From an uncultured Eremococcus sp. (GTDB lineage: Bacteria; Bacillota; Bacilli; Lactobacillales; Aerococcaceae): a stretch of 64,000 nt of DNA. This document shows, in pieces, positions 1-8,136 of this stretch. How positions within the stretch are numbered: position 1 is the first letter of the stretch; the number at the start of each line of letters is the position of its first letter. Under the pieces are notes generated by a model. It searched no databases and was not told the origin of the DNA. It worked only from the letters and a program-made list of their open reading frames with translations. Location: the NCBI GenBank assembly GCA_943914835.1, contig CALUDO010000006.1:24717-88716 (forward strand). The letters are read 5' to 3'. Position numbers and translations under genes: made by a program.

Positions 1-240
1 GATTTCTTGTGGATTCGGGATAACTTTCTTGAGGCTTCCAACCAGACGGGTCGGCAAATTATTTTTGGTCATACGCCAACCCTCCTTCTCCATAACCAGG
101 CAGGTATATGGCAAGATGATGGTAAGATAGGGATTGATGGTGGGGCTGTCTATGGTGAGCGCCTCATTGGCCTCAAAATATCCCAAGATGAGATTCTAGA
201 TGTGATTGAAATTCAAGCAAAAGATAAAGGTGATAAGTAG
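1..240 (+). CDS. Metallophosphoesterase, C-terminal fragment
   Basis: This is the last 79 codons of a gene whose start lies left of the window; the reading frame is open from base 1. The visible part contains IIFGHTPT, the histidine motif that supplies metal ligands near the C-terminus of calcineurin-like phosphoesterases, then GIDGGAVYGERL, which resembles the end of Ser/Thr protein phosphatase-like or diadenosine tetraphosphatase-like enzymes. The stop is directly followed by the tex start codon, so the two genes are probably cotranscribed. The exact substrate cannot be told from this fragment. Confidence 0.75.
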   Translation, partial: DFLWIRDNFLEASNQTGRQIIFGHTPTLLLHNQAGIWQDDGKIGIDGGAVYGERLIGLKISQDEILDVIEIQAKDKGDK

Positions 241-2409
241 ATGACGACTCAAGTAGATTCAAATCCATTTGTTCAAATGGTTGCTCAAGAAACTGGGATT
301 AAAGCAAAGCAAGTGGCGGCTGCCCTATCCCTCTTAGAAGAGGGGAACACCATTCCATTCATTGCCCGTTACCGTAAGGAAGTCACAGGGTCTTTGGATG
401 AGGTCCAAATTCATGACATACAAGCAGCCCATCATTATGCCCTCCAATTATCTGACCGTAAAGGAGAGGTCTTACGTTTGATTGAGGACCAGGGCAAATT
501 AAATCCAGACCTAGAGAGTGCTATCCAGTCTGCTCGTAAGTTACAAGAAGTGGAAGACCTCTACCGTCCTTATAAACAGAAACGACGGACAAAGGCAATG
601 GCAGCTGTGGAAGCCGGGCTTCAGGACTTGGCTGATTATGTCTTGACCAAGGACTCCAAGCAAGGAAGCCTAGAAAATTATGCTCAAAGCTTTGTGAATG
701 AAATGATTGAAAGTGGAGACCAGGCCTTGGATGGCGCCCATGAAATCTTGGCTCAAACCGTATCTGACCAGGCTAAGTATCGGGAATTTATTCGCAAATA
801 TACTCGATACAATGGTAAACTACGAGTCTCTCTTAAAGACCCCGAAGCGGATCCTGATAAGACGTATCAAACCTATTATGATTATTCTGAAAAGCTGCAA
901 ACGGTCGTATCCCACCGAATCTTAGCCTTGAATCGGGCGGAGAAGGAAGGGGTTCTGACAGTTAAATTGGACATAGATGCTCAACCTGCAATTCATTATA
1001 TCTTGAAAGACCTTGAAGTTAGTGATTTAAGTCCAGAAAAGCAGGTCTTTCTAGAAGAAGCTGTTAAGGATGGTTACCAACGCTTTATTGGACCCAGTAT
1101 TGAACGGGAAATTCGAAGTGAGTTGACTGAAGTTGCAGAAGGACAAGCCATTGAGGTCTTCGGTGACAACTTACGCCATCTTCTTCTGCAACAACCCCTA
1201 AAAGGCAAAGTCGTCATGGGCTTTGACCCAGCTTACCGAACTGGGTGCAAGCTAGCGATTATTAATGAGACTGGGAAGGTTCTAAGTAAGGGCGTCATTT
1301 ATCCCCATAAACCGGCTTCCCAGGCCAAACGTCAACAGGCAGGCGTCCAATTACTTGATTTGCTGAATAAATACCATGTGGATGTCATTGCCATTGGAAA
1401 TGGAACGGCCAGTCGGGAATCGGAACAATTTGTTAGTCAATTGATACAAGACCATGATTTGGATACTCAGTTTATTGTAGTGAATGAAGCTGGGGCCTCT
1501 GTTTATTCGGCGTCTCAAATCGCCCGGGATGAATTCCCAGACTACCAGGTGGAAGAACGATCAGCTGTTTCAATTGCCCGCCGCCTGCAAGACCCCTTGG
1601 CTGAGTTAATTAAGATTGACCCCAAGTCCATGGGGGTGGGTCAATACCAACACGATGTTAGTCAGAAAAAGCTAAGCGAGGCCTTAGACTTTGTTGTCAA
1701 TATTACAGTCAACCAGGTGGGGGTAGATATCAATACCGCAAGTAAGCCCCTACTACAACATGTCTCTGGATTAACTGCAGCCACCGCAGCCAATATTATT
1801 ACTTTAAGGGATGAATTGGGCCACTTTAGCTCACGGGACGAAATCAAAGGGGTTAAACGTTTGGGTCCTAAGACCTACCAACAAGCTGTGGGCTTCTTAC
1901 GCATTCTAGGCGGAGACAATCCCTTAGACCAAACCAGTATTCACCCGGAATCTTACCCTGTGGCTGAGGCGATTCTGAAAGATTCCGACATAGACATTAA
2001 AGAATTGGGACAAGATCATGTCACAGAAAGACTTAAACAATTAGAACCTGTTTCTTTAGCGGACCAATACCAGGTTGGCCTAGAAACCATCCACGATATT
2101 CTAGCTGGATTGAAACATCCCAAGGCGGATATCCGGGACGGACAAGCGGCTCCCATTCTCAGAGACGATGTCATGACCATGGAAGACTTGGAAGTCGGCA
2201 TGACCTTGCAAGGGGTTGTTCGGAATGTCGTTGACTTTGGCGCCTTTGTGGATATTGGGGTCAAAGAAGATGGTCTAGTTCATATCTCTCGTCTGTCTAA
2301 AGCCTACGTCAAACATCCGTCGGATGTGGTTTCTGTAGGAGATATCTTGGAAGTAGAAGTGATTGAATTAGATTTAGACAAGGGACGGATTGGATTAAAG
2401 AGATTATAA
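241..2409 (+). CDS. tex: Tex family RNA-binding transcription accessory protein
   Basis: A 722-residue protein with the full Tex/YhgF layout: an N-terminal helical region, a YqgF/RNase H-like fold beginning near residue 322 (VVMGFDPAYRTGC), a helix-hairpin-helix region near 490-560 (GVDINTASKPLL) and a C-terminal S1 RNA-binding domain near 650-720 (GVVRNVVDFGAFVDIG). Tex is a cytoplasmic nucleic-acid-binding protein that affects transcription and, in some species, toxin expression; its precise role is unsettled. The ATG directly follows the stop of the phosphoesterase gene, and AAAGGTGAT lies about eight bases upstream. Length and domain order are normal. Confidence 0.95.
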   Translation: MTTQVDSNPFVQMVAQETGIKAKQVAAALSLLEEGNTIPFIARYRKEVTGSLDEVQIHDIQAAHHYALQLSDRKGEVLRLIEDQGKLNPDLESAIQSARKLQEVEDLYRPYKQKRRTKAMAAVEAGLQDLADYVLTKDSKQGSLENYAQSFVNEMIESGDQALDGAHEILAQTVSDQAKYREFIRKYTRYNGKLRVSLKDPEADPDKTYQTYYDYSEKLQTVVSHRILALNRAEKEGVLTVKLDIDAQPAIHYILKDLEVSDLSPEKQVFLEEAVKDGYQRFIGPSIEREIRSELTEVAEGQAIEVFGDNLRHLLLQQPLKGKVVMGFDPAYRTGCKLAIINETGKVLSKGVIYPHKPASQAKRQQAGVQLLDLLNKYHVDVIAIGNGTASRESEQFVSQLIQDHDLDTQFIVVNEAGASVYSASQIARDEFPDYQVEERSAVSIARRLQDPLAELIKIDPKSMGVGQYQHDVSQKKLSEALDFVVNITVNQVGVDINTASKPLLQHVSGLTAATAANIITLRDELGHFSSRDEIKGVKRLGPKTYQQAVGFLRILGGDNPLDQTSIHPESYPVAEAILKDSDIDIKELGQDHVTERLKQLEPVSLADQYQVGLETIHDILAGLKHPKADIRDGQAAPILRDDVMTMEDLEVGMTLQGVVRNVVDFGAFVDIGVKEDGLVHISRLSKAYVKHPSDVVSVGDILEVEVIELDLDKGRIGLKRL

Positions 2410-2473
2410 TAGGAATTTATCCTATAGAAAATCACAAGTATCTATAACACTGTCAATATGAAAGGGTAGAATT

Positions 2474-3334
2474 ATGTTAGCTGGCATTGAAGCAGGAGGT
2501 ACTAAGTTTATTTGCGGGGTGGCTGATAAACCTAATCATATACTTGATCAGGTGGTCTTCCCGACAGGAAATCCTGAAGAGACTTTAGCCCGGGTATTTG
2601 ACTATTTTGCTAAGTATGAGATAGATTCTCTGGGTGTTGGGTCATTTGGCCCCATCGACACGAATCCGGATTCTTCTAACTATGGTTATGTGACATCAAC
2701 GCCTAAGTTAAAGTGGCAGAACTTTGACTTCTTGGGGCGTCTGCAGGATAAGTACTCTTGTCCCATCGCCTGGACTACCGATGTGAATGCGGCAGCAATG
2801 GGAGAGTTCAAATTAGGAGCGGGTCAAGGGCTTGATTCCTTGCTTTACTTAACAATCGGTACCGGTATTGGGGGAGGATTTGTCTATCAAGGACAGATTT
2901 ACCAAACTAAGGGTACGCCAGAAATGGGCCACTTAGGTCTAGCGCGTCACCCTCATGATTCCGCTTCGGGCATTTGCCCCTTTCATGGCGATTGTTTGGA
3001 AGGCTTGGCTTCTGGTCCAGCTATTGAAGCTAGAGCTGGTATGAAGGGTCACTTTCTAAAAGCGGATAGTGATGAATGGGAGATTGAGAGCTATTATTTG
3101 GCGCAAGCCCTAATGACCTATACCTTGGTCCTGAGACCGGATCGGATTATTCTAGGAGGAGGGGTTATGCACCAAACCCACCTATTTCCTCTGCTTCGAT
3201 CTAAGTTAAGAGACATGCTAGCAGGCTACTTACCCATTGAAGATTATGAAAGTTATATCCAAGCACCTGGTTTAAAAGACCAGGCAGGGCTCATTGGAAG
3301 CTTAGTCTTGGCTGACCAGCTAGCCAGTGTTTAA
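2474..3334 (+). CDS. scrK: ROK family fructokinase
   Basis: A 286-residue sugar kinase of the ROK family, normal in length for the fructokinase branch. The N-terminal phosphate-binding loop is GIEAGGTKF at residues 4-12, and IGTGIGGG follows near 125. A zinc-binding segment near 155-180 (GHLGLARH followed by CPFHGDCLEGLASG) is typical of ROK fructo/mannokinases. The predicted reaction is ATP-dependent phosphorylation of fructose to fructose 6-phosphate in the cytoplasm. No sucrose uptake or hydrolase gene is adjacent, so it seems to serve general hexose salvage. It is followed by a bidirectional terminator. Preference between fructose and mannose cannot be read from the sequence. Confidence 0.88.
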   Translation: MLAGIEAGGTKFICGVADKPNHILDQVVFPTGNPEETLARVFDYFAKYEIDSLGVGSFGPIDTNPDSSNYGYVTSTPKLKWQNFDFLGRLQDKYSCPIAWTTDVNAAAMGEFKLGAGQGLDSLLYLTIGTGIGGGFVYQGQIYQTKGTPEMGHLGLARHPHDSASGICPFHGDCLEGLASGPAIEARAGMKGHFLKADSDEWEIESYYLAQALMTYTLVLRPDRIILGGGVMHQTHLFPLLRSKLRDMLAGYLPIEDYESYIQAPGLKDQAGLIGSLVLADQLASV

Positions 3335-3347
3335 TTTAAGTCATAAT

Positions 3348-3383
3348 AAAAGGACTGTCCTCTTATAGAGGCAGTCCTTTTTT
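3348..3383 (+). terminator. Rho-independent terminator, bidirectional
   Basis: An inverted repeat (AAAAGGACTG with CCTC, loop, GAGG with CAGTCCTTTT) followed by a T run. A-rich and T-rich flanks on both sides let it serve scrK on the plus strand and the converging pcp gene on the minus strand. Confidence 0.85.
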
Positions 3384-3399
3384 ACTTTTGGCATAGTGA

Positions 3400-4047
3400 C
3401 TAGTGGGTTGCGCCACCCGTCACGTCAAGGTCGTCCTTATCTTTGTATTCAACGATAGCAGTAATAGCAGCTTCAATCCCTTTGGCGATATCAGTCAGAG
3501 ACATAGAAGCCATGGTGGGCTTGTCTACTACTTGCTCAGTCATAAAAGGAATATGCATAAAGCCGGCTTTGGCTTGGGGGAATTCTTTATCAACCAAGTA
3601 AAGTGTTTGGTACATTATATGGTTGCAGACAAAGGTTCCGGCTGAATTAGAGACAGAGGCAGGTAAACCTGTTTGATGAATGGCTTCGACCATCGCTTTG
3701 ATTGGCAGCTTAGAGAAGTAAGCTGGTTGGCCATCTTCTTGGATAGGAGCATCAATCGGTTGGTTCCCGTCGTTATCTTCAATGCGGGCATCATCTTGGT
3801 TAATAGCCACCCGTTCAGGTGTGAGTCCTGTCCGTCCACCAGCTTGACCAATGTTTAAAACGACGTCTGGTTGAATTTCTTGCATCTTCTCACGGACCAC
3901 TTGGGCTGATTTATGGAAGACCGTTGGGATTTCTAATTTGACAATATCGGCTCCGGCAATAGTATCTGGTAGTAATTTTACTGCTTCAATTGCGGGGTTC
4001 ATACTTTCGCCACCGAAGGGATCGAAACCTGTTACTAAAATTTTCAT
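3400..4047 (-). CDS. pcp: Pyrrolidone-carboxylate peptidase (pyroglutamyl peptidase I)
   Basis: A 215-residue cysteine peptidase that removes N-terminal pyroglutamate (5-oxoproline) from peptides in the cytoplasm. The N-terminus MKILVTGFDPFGGE is characteristic. The catalytic triad can be placed: Glu in GLTPERVAIN near residue 80, Cys in AGTFVCNHIMYQ near 143, and His in FMHIPF near 167. The length matches the family. A GGAGAG ribosome site precedes the start. It lies downstream of two membrane-protein genes (DUF969 and DUF979) on the same strand, about 75 bases after the second, and is probably in their operon. Confidence 0.95.
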   Translation of the reverse strand: MKILVTGFDPFGGESMNPAIEAVKLLPDTIAGADIVKLEIPTVFHKSAQVVREKMQEIQPDVVLNIGQAGGRTGLTPERVAINQDDARIEDNDGNQPIDAPIQEDGQPAYFSKLPIKAMVEAIHQTGLPASVSNSAGTFVCNHIMYQTLYLVDKEFPQAKAGFMHIPFMTEQVVDKPTMASMSLTDIAKGIEAAITAIVEYKDKDDLDVTGGATH

Positions 4048-4120
4048 TATACATCTCTCCTTAATTTAAATACTTGAGTCACTTTAAATGCGGAAGTCAC
4101 TACTTTGATACTTATTTAGT

Positions 4121-5113
4121 CTAGAAAGCTAGGAAGTACATCAAGACAATATGGACAAGAATCATAGCTAAGGCGACAAAGGTTTGCTGTTTAATAACCC
4201 CATACTCATCTTGCATTTCTAAGAGGGCAACGGGTAGGGCATTGAAGTTACCCGCCATTGGAGTTAGTAGGGTGCCACAGAAACCTGCTGTCATAGCTAG
4301 AGCACCCGCCATAACAGGGTCAGCTCCAGCTTGTAGAACAAAGGGAACTCCAATTCCTGCCGTAATGACAGCAAAAGCGGCAAAGGCATTCCCCATAATA
4401 ATTGTGAAAATCACCATGCCTAAGACATAAGCCGTCACACCCATTAAGCGATTGTCAGCAGGTACAACCCCACCGATAATAGAGGCGATGACATCACCTA
4501 CACCCGCAGTGGTGAAAACAGCGCCAAGGGCAGCCAAGACTTGAGGAAGAATTCCGGTGGTACCGACTTGTTGGACCATTCGATCGGTTTCATCCAAGAA
4601 TTCTTGACTGGAAGGTTTCAAAAGGGTCAAGAGAAGAATCAAGGAAACAACGGCCCCGAAACCTAAGACAACCTTACCAGTGGAGGGCAAAGCAGTAGCT
4701 ACGATCAAGGAGGTTAATCCAATCGCCAATACAGGCGCAAATACTTTATTTCCTACACGTTTGGATCTTTCTGCTGCTTCTTCCTCTGAGGTGGTCTTAA
4801 CAGAGCCAATTTTAACCTGTTTGAAGAGGGTCAAGATACCTAAGAAGCAGACCAGGGCGCCTGAAACTATGTGGGGAATATATGAACCAGCCACAAAGAT
4901 AAAGCCTAGGACTCCCCAGAAGAGTGAGGTTCCAATGCGGGCCTTGTTAGTCTTATCCTTAAGGGTCCGACTAGCTACGAATAGACACATAATCCCAATA
5001 AAGATATTAATGACTTCAAGAATTGTATCAATGTGGGGGGCTATCGCGGCGTCCCAGTCACTAAGCATGGAAGTCAGTAAAATAAATGACGCCATTGTCA
5101 TTGAACTTAACAT
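4121..5113 (-). CDS. DUF979 family membrane protein
   Basis: A 330-residue integral membrane protein with about nine to ten hydrophobic segments, matching the DUF979 family in length and composition. Recognisable stretches include GGVVPADNRLMGV and the glycine-rich GNAFAAFAVITAGIGVP. It overlaps the stop of the upstream DUF969 gene by one base (TAATG), which indicates translational coupling, and the two probably form one transporter-like complex. No function is established for the family as far as I know. Its place next to pcp suggests movement of pyroglutamate or pyroglutamyl peptides, but that is inference from context only. Confidence 0.85.
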   Translation of the reverse strand: MLSSMTMASFILLTSMLSDWDAAIAPHIDTILEVINIFIGIMCLFVASRTLKDKTNKARIGTSLFWGVLGFIFVAGSYIPHIVSGALVCFLGILTLFKQVKIGSVKTTSEEEAAERSKRVGNKVFAPVLAIGLTSLIVATALPSTGKVVLGFGAVVSLILLLTLLKPSSQEFLDETDRMVQQVGTTGILPQVLAALGAVFTTAGVGDVIASIIGGVVPADNRLMGVTAYVLGMVIFTIIMGNAFAAFAVITAGIGVPFVLQAGADPVMAGALAMTAGFCGTLLTPMAGNFNALPVALLEMQDEYGVIKQQTFVALAMILVHIVLMYFLAF

Positions 5114-5823
5114 TATTTTTGGCCTCCTTTTTTGTATTTACGGGTTATGCTTTTATCAACATAGAAGTTGTAAGCTGTTCCGATGATTCCGGCGACAATC
5201 CCTACAGGAATTGAAGCAATAGCTACAGCACCTGGATTTACTTCATAGCCTAATTCGGATAAGGTAGCCGCAATTAGAAGGACACCAGCAGAACCAGCGA
5301 ACATGTTTTGTCCGTAGAAGTTACCAAAGTTCTCATTAGCTGAGGCTAAACCTTTAATCTTGTCCAAGTCTTTAGTTTCAAGGACATCTGTTTTGGCTTC
5401 ATGGTCTTTACCTGCAATACTTGCATTGATAGCAGCTTCACCCATTGGAAGGACAATTGGACGGACAAAGGAAGCCACGCCACCCATTCTTAAAGATAGC
5501 ATTCCAGCAATTAAACGGAAGATGAGGTAGCCACTGTAGAATAGACCCATTGAGAGATTCTTCATCTTCTCAATTAATTTGACGGCTTGAATTTTCAAGC
5601 CATAGGCCTCAGCCACCCCGACCATAGACAAGGTCAGTAGGAAAAGGGACACGTAACGTTGATCCACAAAGGCCTTGCCCAGAATTTCTAGGAATTCTGG
5701 AATGGAAATTCCAGAAACAAGGGCGGTTGCCAGACCGGCAATAATCACGGTAGAAATGGTATCAAATTTAAGCACAAAGCCTACTACGATGACCAGAACC
5801 CCGATCAATTTAATATACTCTAT
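5113..5823 (-). CDS. DUF969 family membrane protein, probable AUA start
   Basis: A membrane protein of about 236 residues of the DUF969 family, first gene of the DUF969-DUF979-pcp set. The reading frame can be opened at a GTG at 5850, but that codon has no ribosome site, and a clear GGAGG (5835-5831) would then lie inside the coding region. Seven bases after the GGAGG comes ATA (5823-5821), giving the N-terminus [M]EYIKLIGVLVIV, which as I recall it is how DUF969 proteins usually begin. I therefore place the start at the ATA codon. There are five to six hydrophobic segments. Function is unknown; a role as partner of DUF979 in carrying a small acid or peptide is inferred. Confidence 0.8.
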   Translation of the reverse strand: MEYIKLIGVLVIVVGFVLKFDTISTVIIAGLATALVSGISIPEFLEILGKAFVDQRYVSLFLLTLSMVGVAEAYGLKIQAVKLIEKMKNLSMGLFYSGYLIFRLIAGMLSLRMGGVASFVRPIVLPMGEAAINASIAGKDHEAKTDVLETKDLDKIKGLASANENFGNFYGQNMFAGSAGVLLIAATLSELGYEVNPGAVAIASIPVGIVAGIIGTAYNFYVDKSITRKYKKGGQK

Positions 5824-5830
5824 AGCTATA

Positions 5831-5835
5831 CCTCC
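5831..5835 (-). promoter_or_regulatory. Ribosome binding site that decides the DUF969 start
   Basis: GGAGG read on the minus strand, with a 7-base spacer (TATAGCT) before an ATA codon. No ATG, GTG or TTG lies at normal distance in this frame; the next TTG is about 22 bases away. Confidence 0.7.
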
Positions 5836-5850
5836 AAAAAATAAATTCAC

Positions 5851-6157
5851 AGAAAAATTGTCTGTTGATACTAATAATGATACCGTTTTTATAGGGGCTT
5901 AGCCAGTGATATATCCTATTTTGACGTATAAATAAGATGTTTTTTGCTGAATGGCTACAAAGAAAAGAACCACCAAGACAAGCTTGGTGGTTGAATAATT
6001 AACTGAGGTCACTGATTCCCACTTTGTGGGGTAGAAGTGACATGTAAAATGACATGTTTCTCTAAATTTTATATGGGTCTATATGAAAATATTTTTCTAA
6101 AAAACTTTATATTATCAACAATGGTACTTAGTTATCATTTATAATATATATTAAAAA
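5851..6157. other. Leader/intergenic region between tRNA-Leu and DUF969 gene
   Basis: There is no convincing protein gene here. Read on the minus strand, away from the tRNA, it holds AT-rich sequence, then an imperfect hairpin (6041-6008), then a terminator-like hairpin (5992-5968), and then about 140 bases up to the DUF969 ribosome site. The region could be the tRNA 3' trailer, a 5' leader of the membrane-protein operon, or both. Confidence 0.5.
5957..5992 (-). terminator. Terminator-like hairpin downstream of tRNA-Leu
   Basis: On the minus strand a 10-bp perfect stem (AACCACCAAG with CTTGGTGGTT, 5-base loop) is followed by CTTTTCTTTG. This fits an intrinsic terminator for the tRNA transcript. 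The T tail is interrupted, so confidence is moderate. Confidence 0.6.
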
Positions 6158-6238
6158 TGCGGTTAGTGGGATTTGAACCCACACGAGTCTCCTCACTGCC
6201 CCCTCAAGACAGCGCGTCTGCCATTCCGCCATAACCGC
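6158..6238 (-). tRNA. tRNA-Leu (anticodon GAG)
   Basis: Read on the minus strand, the 7-bp acceptor stem GCGGTTA pairs with TAACCGC. A Leu-type D arm and a long variable arm (GAG-GAGA-CTC) are present. The anticodon loop is TTGAGGG on a CTGTC/GGCAG stem, giving anticodon GAG for CUC/CUU codons, and the T loop is GTTCAAATC. The discriminator base is A, as expected for leucine. CCA is not encoded: AAA sits in the template at that place. It stands alone, with no other tRNA nearby. Confidence 0.95.
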
Positions 6239-6357
6239 TTGAAACGATAGATACCATGATAGCATGGATTAAGGATACTTTCAAGGGAATATTTATGGGT
6301 GGAAATTATATGGCACGCCGGATTAGACAGGAGGAGTTAGATTTCAATTCACTTTGC

Positions 6358-8136
6358 TTACTGTAAGCCTTGTAAGGATTGAAGTTGGTACATCTTGAAG
6401 TAAGTTCCTTGATTGTGAATAAGTTGGTCATGATTACCAGATTCAATGACTTGGCCGCGGTGAAGAACGTAAATTCGGTCAGCTTTCTTAATGGTGGACA
6501 GGCGGTGGGCAATGACAATCAGGGTAGATTCCTGACGGACCTTCTCCAAGGAAGCTTGGATATAGGCTTCGGTTTCCGTATCTATGTTAGCCGTGGCTTC
6601 GTCTAAAATTAGAATTTTGGGCTTACGAAGGATGGTTCGGGTAATATTTATCAGCTGGCGTTGGCCTGCTGAGAGCGATTTACCACCTTCTGAAATTTGA
6701 GTGTCATAACCATGGGCTTGTTGTTGAATGAAGTGGTCTGCTCCGGTAAATCGGGCAGCTGCCTCGATTTCTTCATTACTATAGTCTCCATGGAGGCGGA
6801 TATTATCATAGAAATTCCCATAAAACATAAAGGCATCCTGGTGGACTAGGCCAATCTGACTTCTTAGGCTCTCCTGACTGTAGGATCGAATGGAGTGGCC
6901 ATCAATTAGAATATCGCCGGTTTGGAAGTCATAGAATCGCATTAAGAGATTAATAATTGTAGATTTACCAGATCCTGTATGGCCTACTAAGGCAATCATT
7001 TGTCCTTGATTGGCTGTCAGTGAGATATTCTTTAAGACATCTTGGAGGCCATTGTATGAGAAGATTAATTTATTCACAGCTACTGAGCCATGGATGTTCT
7101 TATCTTCAGCATCTGCATCAGGTTGGGGGGCATACTCTGCCCGGTCAATAAGTTTAATACCTCGAGAGGCAGCGACTAGACCATCTTGATAAATAGACAA
7201 GGATCCAATCATTTGTCCTATTGGATGGAAGAAAGATTTGGAGTAGTTGGTGAAGGCATAGATGACCCCAATGTCAAGGGCATGGCCATCTAGGAGTTGC
7301 CGACCAAAGATCCAAATTACCAGAACTAGGACGATTTGTTCAATTAAGTTGACGGCCGGCATGAGTAGGGCAGCATCCAAGCGAAACATATTAATCCGAG
7401 CTTTCACATAGTTTTGGTTTATCGCATCAAATTCGTCCCTCATCCGTTCAGTCTGATTGAATTGTTGAATCAACCACATACCCATGGTGGATTCGCTAAG
7501 TTGAGCGTTAACCCGGCTAAGGGCTTCCCTCATCCGTCGATAGATTACCGTGGAGGTTTTCTGGTAGGTGTGAATCAGAATAAAGACCAGGGGGAGGAAG
7601 GCCATGAAAATCCAAGACATCCGACTTGAAAGATTAAACATAGCAATGGCGACCATGACGGCATTGATAAAACCATCGAAGAAGGTGAGGAAGACTTCCC
7701 AGAATTGTTTTATCGTTTCAGTATCATTGGTGATTCGAGAGACCACTTCCCCGTTGGGCGTTTTGTTGAAGTAGTCCATGGAGAAGTTGACGACTTTTCT
7801 ATAGATAGTGTTTCGCATGTCAGCCACAGTTTGTTCCGAAGCTAAATCGAAGGTGTAGTCTTTGATATAAACTACTAGCATTTTAAGGACCAGGAGGGCA
7901 AAGTAGCTTGAGGCAACCCTTATGGTTATGTCTGTGGCGACGGGTCCACGGGCTAGGTGGTCGTCAATATATTGTTGGATGATGATAGGAAGGTAGGCGG
8001 TTAAACTGGACGAGATCACCATCATGACTAAGGATAGGGCAAATTTCCCCTTATGATGAAAGGCAAAGGAGAAGAGATATTTTAGGATAGTTATTTGCTC
8101 CTTAAGATTAAAGGATACTTGACGTTTTTCAGTCAT
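6358..8136 (-). CDS. ABC multidrug exporter subunit, canonical catalytic site
   Basis: A 592-residue half-transporter: six transmembrane helices, then a nucleotide-binding domain. Motifs in order are Walker A VGHTGSGKST, signature LSAGQRQ, and Walker B ILILDEATANID with the normal catalytic Glu. I start it at the ATG at 8136, because GGAAGGAG lies just upstream and the start then overlaps the stop of the partner gene by eight bases (ATGACTGA). It pairs with the upstream subunit as a heterodimeric exporter of the LmrCD/BmrCD type, moving lipophilic compounds out of the cell. The drug or lipid carried cannot be told from the sequence. Confidence 0.88.
   Translation of the reverse strand: MTEKRQVSFNLKEQITILKYLFSFAFHHKGKFALSLVMMVISSSLTAYLPIIIQQYIDDHLARGPVATDITIRVASSYFALLVLKMLVVYIKDYTFDLASEQTVADMRNTIYRKVVNFSMDYFNKTPNGEVVSRITNDTETIKQFWEVFLTFFDGFINAVMVAIAMFNLSSRMSWIFMAFLPLVFILIHTYQKTSTVIYRRMREALSRVNAQLSESTMGMWLIQQFNQTERMRDEFDAINQNYVKARINMFRLDAALLMPAVNLIEQIVLVLVIWIFGRQLLDGHALDIGVIYAFTNYSKSFFHPIGQMIGSLSIYQDGLVAASRGIKLIDRAEYAPQPDADAEDKNIHGSVAVNKLIFSYNGLQDVLKNISLTANQGQMIALVGHTGSGKSTIINLLMRFYDFQTGDILIDGHSIRSYSQESLRSQIGLVHQDAFMFYGNFYDNIRLHGDYSNEEIEAAARFTGADHFIQQQAHGYDTQISEGGKSLSAGQRQLINITRTILRKPKILILDEATANIDTETEAYIQASLEKVRQESTLIVIAHRLSTIKKADRIYVLHRGQVIESGNHDQLIHNQGTYFKMYQLQSLQGLQ

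Noticed and set aside
4680..5186. Open frame of 168 codons on the plus strand opposite the DUF979 gene
   Set aside because: It lies antisense to a well-supported membrane-protein gene and overlaps the DUF969/DUF979 junction. It has no ribosome site and its composition is the mirror of the real gene.
6158..6238. tRNA-Leu as an integration site for a mobile element
   Set aside because: No integrase, no repeated tRNA 3' end and no atypical gene content on either side.
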